Below are positions 59,492-64,000 of a stretch of DNA of 64,000 bases, in pieces. Positions within the stretch are counted from its first letter, which is position 1. Every line of letters begins with the position of its first letter. This stretch comes from Qingrenia yutianensis (GTDB lineage: Bacteria; Bacillota; Clostridia; UMGS1810). The notes beneath the pieces are model-generated. The model had not been told where the DNA came from, searched no databases, and was given only the letters and a program-made list of their open reading frames with translations. A program made the position numbers and the translations under genes. The stretch lies in assembly GCF_014385105.1 (NCBI RefSeq), contig NZ_JACRTE010000002.1, forward strand, positions 186,001-250,000, written 5' to 3'.

Positions 59492-60355
59492 ATGCTTTCA
59501 AATCAAATATCAAAAAAACGAAAAATATATATCGGCACACTTAAAACGCTTATGATGCTTTCTGTAATTATCACAAGCGCGCTGGTGCTTTTTCTTATGA
59601 TTTTCGTGTTTGCAAAAGGCATACCGAACATATCGTGGGAGTTTTTGTCCACCGCACCGAGCTATTTAACCGAAAGAATAGGCATACTTCCCGATATTTT
59701 AAACACTGTTTATATCGTTATCGCAACGCTTGCAATCGTGCTTCCGCTCGGCGTCGGCGCGGCGGTATATCTCACCGAATACGCGTCCAACAAAAAAATT
59801 GTTGCGGTAATCGAATACGCCGCGGAAACGCTTTCGGGCATACCGTCGGTAATATACGGACTTGTGGGAATGTTGTTTTTCTGCCGGTTTCTCAATATGA
59901 AAACATCGCTTCTCGCCGGCAGTTTAACACTTGTTATAATGAATTTGCCGACGATTATGCGAACGACACAGGAAAGCCTTAAAACCGTTCCGCAAAGCTA
60001 CCGCGAGGGCGCGTTCGGACTGGGAGCCGGCAAATGGCACGTTGTGCGCACGGTTGTTCTTCCGGGCTGTGTTGACGGTGTAATAACAGGCTGTATACTC
60101 TCGGTCGGCAGAATACTCGGCGAATCGGCGGCACTGCTATTTACGGCAGGTTTTGCGCACGCATTAAACGGTATGAAAGACGCGCTCGGAAACGCAGGCG
60201 CAACGCTCACCGTAGCGCTCTACGTTTACGCAAAGGAACAGGGCGAATTCGGCGTTGCATTCGCGATTGCCGCTATACTTATGCTTTTAACGCTTATCAT
60301 AAACCTTGCGGCAGCACTCACCGGCAAATATTTTGAGAAAAGGAGAAACATATGA
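59492..60355 (+). CDS. pstA: Phosphate ABC transporter permease PstA
   Basis: 287 residues, six membrane helices. LSGIPSVIYGLVGMLFFCRF and the EAA-like loop PQSYREGAFGLGAGKWHVVR are conserved. The stop overlaps the pstB start (ATGA at 60352-60355). Confidence 0.97.
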   Translation: MLSNQISKKRKIYIGTLKTLMMLSVIITSALVLFLMIFVFAKGIPNISWEFLSTAPSYLTERIGILPDILNTVYIVIATLAIVLPLGVGAAVYLTEYASNKKIVAVIEYAAETLSGIPSVIYGLVGMLFFCRFLNMKTSLLAGSLTLVIMNLPTIMRTTQESLKTVPQSYREGAFGLGAGKWHVVRTVVLPGCVDGVITGCILSVGRILGESAALLFTAGFAHALNGMKDALGNAGATLTVALYVYAKEQGEFGVAFAIAAILMLLTLIINLAAALTGKYFEKRRNI

Positions 60356-61107
60356 ACGGCATAATTTCGGTTAAAAACCTTAATTTGTGGTACGGGCAGA
60401 CCAAGGTGCTCAAAGACATCAACATAGAAATCCCCGAAAAAAGCATAACCGCGCTTATCGGGCCGTCGGGCTGCGGAAAATCCACATTTTTAAAAACCAT
60501 AAACAGAATGAACGACCTTGTTCCGGGCGTCCGCATTGAGGGAAACGTGGAATACGGCGGACAAAACATTTTTGACCCGGCGGTTAACGTAAACGAACTG
60601 CGAAAGGAAATCGGTATGGTTTTCCAAAAACCTAACCCGTTCCCGATGAGCATTTACGACAACATCGCTTACGGTCCGCGCACGCACGGCATAAAAAACA
60701 AAGCAAAACTTGACGATATAGTTGAAAAATCATTAAAAGGCGCGGCGATTTGGGACGAGGTTAAAGACAGACTCAAAAAAAGCGCACTCGGACTTTCGGG
60801 CGGTCAGCAGCAAAGGCTGTGCATTGCGCGCGCACTTGCGGTTGAACCGAAAATTCTTCTTATGGACGAGCCGACAAGCGCGCTCGACCCGATTTCAACA
60901 TCTAAAATAGAAGAACTTGCAAGCGAGCTGAAAAAATGCTATACTATAATCATAGTTACGCACAATATGCAGCAGGCGGTGCGTATATCCGACAACACGG
61001 CATTTTTCCTGCTCGGCGAGCTTGTGGAATACGGCGAAACCGAAAAGATGTTTGCAAATCCTAAGGACAAACGAACAGAGGATTATATTACGGGGAGGTT
61101 CGGATAA
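60352..61107 (+). CDS. pstB: Phosphate ABC transporter ATPase PstB
   Basis: 251 residues. Walker A GPSGCGKST, signature LSGGQQQRLCIARAL and Walker B ILLMDEPTSALDP are intact; the ending EDYITGRFG is PstB-specific. It powers phosphate import through PstCA. Its last base is the first base of the phoU start. Confidence 0.98.
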   Translation: MNGIISVKNLNLWYGQTKVLKDINIEIPEKSITALIGPSGCGKSTFLKTINRMNDLVPGVRIEGNVEYGGQNIFDPAVNVNELRKEIGMVFQKPNPFPMSIYDNIAYGPRTHGIKNKAKLDDIVEKSLKGAAIWDEVKDRLKKSALGLSGGQQQRLCIARALAVEPKILLMDEPTSALDPISTSKIEELASELKKCYTIIIVTHNMQQAVRISDNTAFFLLGELVEYGETEKMFANPKDKRTEDYITGRFG

Positions 61108-61760
61108 TGCGAAGTAAATTTGATATGCAGCTTGCAAATCTTAACAAAGAACTTATAGAAATGGGCGCTCTGTGCGAGCAGGTTATCGCGCTTGCGGCAA
61201 AATCGCTTGCGGAGGGCGATATTAAAACGGCGAAAAAGATTTTTCCGCTCGACGATGAAATAGACCAAAAGGAGCGCGACATTGAGTCTATGTGCCTTAA
61301 AATGCTCCTTCAGCAACAGCCCGTTGCGCGCGATTTAAGGCAGATTTCCGCGGCGCTTAAAATGATAACCGATATGGAGCGCATAGGCGACCAGGCGTCG
61401 GATATTGCCGAGATTATCGGATTTATGGGCGAACGCACCGACCGAAAATGCGGTGATATTGAAAATATGGCGCGCGCGGCAATAAAAATGGTCACCGAAA
61501 GCGTGGACGCGTATGTTAAACAGGACGTTGAAATTGCGAAAAAGGTAATTTCGCACGACGACGTTGTAGACGATTATTTTAAGAAAATCAAAACTGAGCT
61601 TATCGAAATGATTTCAAAAAATCCTGACGACGGCGAATATGCAATCGACCTTGTGATGATTGCGAAATATTTTGAACGTATCGGCGACCACGCGACGAAC
61701 ATTGCCGAGTGGGTGGAATTTTCGGTAACGGGTATTCACAAAGGTGTTGACGAACTTTAA
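61107..61760 (+). CDS. phoU: Phosphate signalling protein PhoU
   Basis: 217 residues, two three-helix bundles each with an acidic metal-binding motif (MERIGDQASDIAE and FERIGDHATNIAEW). PhoU links the Pst transporter to the PhoR sensor and dampens the phosphate starvation response. It follows pstB directly. Confidence 0.97.
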   Translation: MRSKFDMQLANLNKELIEMGALCEQVIALAAKSLAEGDIKTAKKIFPLDDEIDQKERDIESMCLKMLLQQQPVARDLRQISAALKMITDMERIGDQASDIAEIIGFMGERTDRKCGDIENMARAAIKMVTESVDAYVKQDVEIAKKVISHDDVVDDYFKKIKTELIEMISKNPDDGEYAIDLVMIAKYFERIGDHATNIAEWVEFSVTGIHKGVDEL

Positions 61761-61790
61761 TCAGTCAAAAGAAACAGGAGTTGATAGGTT

Positions 61791-62468
61791 ATGAAAATAT
61801 GGTGTGTTGAGGACGACAAGTCTATCCGTGACATTGAGGTTTACACCCTCAAAGCGACGGGCTTTGACGCAAGCGGATTTGAGGACGGCAAAACGTTTTT
61901 CACCGCGCTGGAGGCAGAAATTCCCGACCTTGTTGTGCTTGACATTATGCTCCCCGACACCGACGGTGTGGAAATTTTAAAACGGCTGAAGGCAAACGAA
62001 AAAACCAAGGATTTGCCCGTTATAATGGCAACCGCAAAGGGTATGGAATACGACAAAATTCAAAGTCTTGACCTCGGTGCGGACGATTATTTAACCAAAC
62101 CGTTCGGTATGCTTGAAATGACCTCGCGTATAAAGGCGGTTCTGCGCCGAAGTGCGCCAAAAGGCGGCGATTACATACTCTCGCACGGACTTCTCACGCT
62201 CAATCTGCGCGAACATTCCGTTACCGCGAACGGCGAAAACGTAACCCTCACCCTGAAAGAATTTGAACTTTTAAAGCTTTTTATGTCCAACATCGGCGTG
62301 GCATATACGCGCGGGCAGTTGTTTAACGCCGTTTGGGGTATGGACTACTGCGGAGAAACGCGCACCGTTGATATGCACATAAGAACGTTAAGGCAAAAAA
62401 TCGGTGTCTGCGCCTCGTACATCACAACCGTGCGCGGTGTAGGGTACCGTATGGAGGTAAACGTATGA
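61791..62468 (+). CDS. phoP: Response regulator, PhoP/PhoB-type (OmpR family)
   Basis: 225 residues. The receiver domain has the acidic pocket (CVEDD), phosphoacceptor Asp51 (VLDIMLPDTDG) and Lys103 (YLTKPFG). The winged-helix DNA-binding domain starts near residue 130 and ends TTVRGVGYRMEVNV. In this setting, directly behind phoU, it is the likely activator of the pst operon. It overlaps the kinase gene by 4 bp. Confidence 0.93.
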   Translation: MKIWCVEDDKSIRDIEVYTLKATGFDASGFEDGKTFFTALEAEIPDLVVLDIMLPDTDGVEILKRLKANEKTKDLPVIMATAKGMEYDKIQSLDLGADDYLTKPFGMLEMTSRIKAVLRRSAPKGGDYILSHGLLTLNLREHSVTANGENVTLTLKEFELLKLFMSNIGVAYTRGQLFNAVWGMDYCGETRTVDMHIRTLRQKIGVCASYITTVRGVGYRMEVNV

Positions 62469-64000
62469 CAAAGAGAATTTTCCGCTCTACACTTGCCGTT
62501 GCAGTCTGCGTTTTTTTGGCGGCGGCAGTCATCATTACGGGAGTTTTGTATAATTATTTCAGCGCATCTATGCAAAATCAGCTGAAATCCCAGCTTGAGC
62601 TTGCGTATGCCGCAACCGGGCGCGAGGGGGTTTCTTACCTTGAAAATCTTCAAAAAAGCGATTACCGTCTGACGCTTATCGGAGCTGACGGCAAGGTTAT
62701 TTACGACACAAACGCGGACGCCGGTGCAATGGACAATCACGCCGACCGAACCGAAATCCGCGACGCTGTGCAAAATGGCGAGGGCGAGAGCGAACGTTTT
62801 TCGTCGACACTCCTCGAAAAAACATTTTACCGCGCGAAAAAACTTTCAAACGGCTGTATTTTAAGAATTTCCGCAACACAGTATTCGGTGCTGACGCTCG
62901 TGCTCGGAATACTTCACCCGATTGTAATAATTTTTGTGTTTGCAATCATTCTGTCGGCGCTCCTTTCGCGCAGAATGTCCAAAAAAATCGTCGAACCGCT
63001 TAACAACCTTGACCTTGAAAAACCGCTTGACAACGACGTTTACGACGAAATATCCCCTCTCCTTCTGCACATTGAACAGCAAAACAGGCGGATAAAATAT
63101 CAGATTGAAGAGCTAAAGCAAAACCGCAAAAAATTTGACGCGGTTATAGAAAATATGAACGAAGCACTCGTTTTGCTTGACGAGGACGAAGCCGTGATTT
63201 GTGCGAACAAATCGGCGATGAAACTTTTCAACACCGACAAATCGTGTATCGGCAGAAGTTTTCTTTTGACCGACCGCAGTATTGACATTGACAACGCGAT
63301 AAAACAGGCTGACGAAAACGGAAAAAGCGAAACGTCGATAAGCCGAAACGGCAGAGAATACCGCGTAAATGTGAGCAAAATCGGCAGAAGAAACATAATC
63401 GGAACGGTTATTTTAGCATTTGACGTAACCGACAAAGTTTTTGCAGAGCGCAACAGAAAAGAGTTCACCGCGAACGTTTCGCACGAATTAAAAACGCCTT
63501 TGCAGTCGGTAATGGGCAGTGCCGAGCTTATTGAAAACGGCTTGGTTAAGACAGACGACATTCCGCGTTTTGCAAGGAACATACGCACCGAGGCACAGCG
63601 CCTTGTCGCGCTGATTGACGATATTATCCGCCTTTCCGCACTGGACGAAAAACAACAGCTTGAATTTGAAAACGTTGACCTTCTTGAAATTGCAAAGTCG
63701 ACCGCAGAGGAATTAAAACCTATGGCGGACGCAGAGGACATTAAAATTTCGCTTGACGGCGAAAACACCGTGATAAAGGGTGTTCGCCGCCTTGTGTACG
63801 AGATTGTGAGAAACCTTTGCGAAAACGCGGTGAAATACAACAAGCACGGCGGAGAAGTTAAAATTTCGGTTGCAAACGACGGAAAATTTGCGCATTTCAC
63901 CGTTGCGGACACGGGAATAGGCATAAGCGATGAGCATATTTCGCGCGTATTCGAGCGTTTTTACCGTGTGGACAAGAGCCATTCAAAGCAAACCGGCGGT
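62465..64000 (+). CDS. phoR: Sensor histidine kinase, PhoR-type, 3' end cut by window
   Basis: 512 codons are seen, open to the edge. Two membrane helices (about 7-32 and 140-165) enclose an extracytoplasmic sensor part; a PAS-like domain covers about residues 215-325. The H box FTANVSHELKTPLQSVMG holds His340; the N box LCENAVKYNKHGG, DTGIGI and FERFYRVDKSHS follow. The end of the ATPase domain (G2 box) is beyond the window. It would sense phosphate status through Pst/PhoU and phosphorylate PhoP. Confidence 0.93.
   Translation, partial: MTKRIFRSTLAVAVCVFLAAAVIITGVLYNYFSASMQNQLKSQLELAYAATGREGVSYLENLQKSDYRLTLIGADGKVIYDTNADAGAMDNHADRTEIRDAVQNGEGESERFSSTLLEKTFYRAKKLSNGCILRISATQYSVLTLVLGILHPIVIIFVFAIILSALLSRRMSKKIVEPLNNLDLEKPLDNDVYDEISPLLLHIEQQNRRIKYQIEELKQNRKKFDAVIENMNEALVLLDEDEAVICANKSAMKLFNTDKSCIGRSFLLTDRSIDIDNAIKQADENGKSETSISRNGREYRVNVSKIGRRNIIGTVILAFDVTDKVFAERNRKEFTANVSHELKTPLQSVMGSAELIENGLVKTDDIPRFARNIRTEAQRLVALIDDIIRLSALDEKQQLEFENVDLLEIAKSTAEELKPMADAEDIKISLDGENTVIKGVRRLVYEIVRNLCENAVKYNKHGGEVKISVANDGKFAHFTVADTGIGISDEHISRVFERFYRVDKSHSKQTGG

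Overview
The window reads as chromosome of an endospore-forming, anaerobic member of the class Clostridia (Firmicutes). The evidence is a complete clostridial S10-spc-alpha ribosomal operon with a KOW protein behind map, a GerA-type germinant receptor operon, sporulation genes (spoIIM, yqfC/yqfD, ylbJ, ytfJ), pyruvate:ferredoxin oxidoreductase, pyruvate phosphate dikinase and HrcA/CIRCE control of groESL. I cannot fix the order or genus. Start codons include ATG, GTG and TTG. TAG is used as an ordinary stop in several genes. No rRNA, tRNA, CRISPR or insertion sequence was recognised.

Layout. 1-2000: aminotransferase (cut by the left edge), Lrp-type regulator and VanZ protein. 2000-3000: degraded stretch with a 5'-truncated iron alcohol dehydrogenase, repeats, an orphan promoter and a copper-amine-oxidase-domain remnant. 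3000-6500: ychF and groESL. 6500-10650: germination receptor operon in A-B-C-small protein order, with a possible sigma-G promoter. 11000-14300: site-2 protease, scpA, scpB, DUF2953 and ytfJ. 14300-17300: a TrpXYZ-like ABC transporter behind a leader that looks like a TRAP-controlled attenuator. 17350-37270: the ribosomal superoperon on the minus strand, from rpsJ to rplQ. 37400-40000: Xer-like recombinase, spoIIM, proC. 40000-43600: secreted copper-amine-oxidase-like protein and ppdK. 43700-48650: yqfC-yqfD-phoH-ybeY-era-yqzL-recO. 48650-52000: ylbJ, tspO, rqcH. 52000-57500: PFOR and a VanW gene broken by an amber codon. 57570-64000: pstSCAB-phoU followed by a PhoP/PhoR-type pair (phoR cut by the right edge), with a PhoP-box-like repeat in front.

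The most unusual features are: (1) eleven NAG-like triplets on a near-perfect 5-nt register between a consensus promoter and an intrinsic terminator ahead of a putative tryptophan/tyrosine transporter; (2) two separate head-to-tail tandem duplications inside the ribosomal operon (1708 bp and 2195 bp), each creating an in-frame gene fusion (map'-'secY and rplV'-'rplD), the second with 8 bp of junction microhomology and one base difference between copies; (3) the alcohol dehydrogenase fragment that begins exactly at a 17-bp inverted repeat. The duplications may be real, may reflect strain variation, or may be assembly errors; the sequence alone cannot decide.
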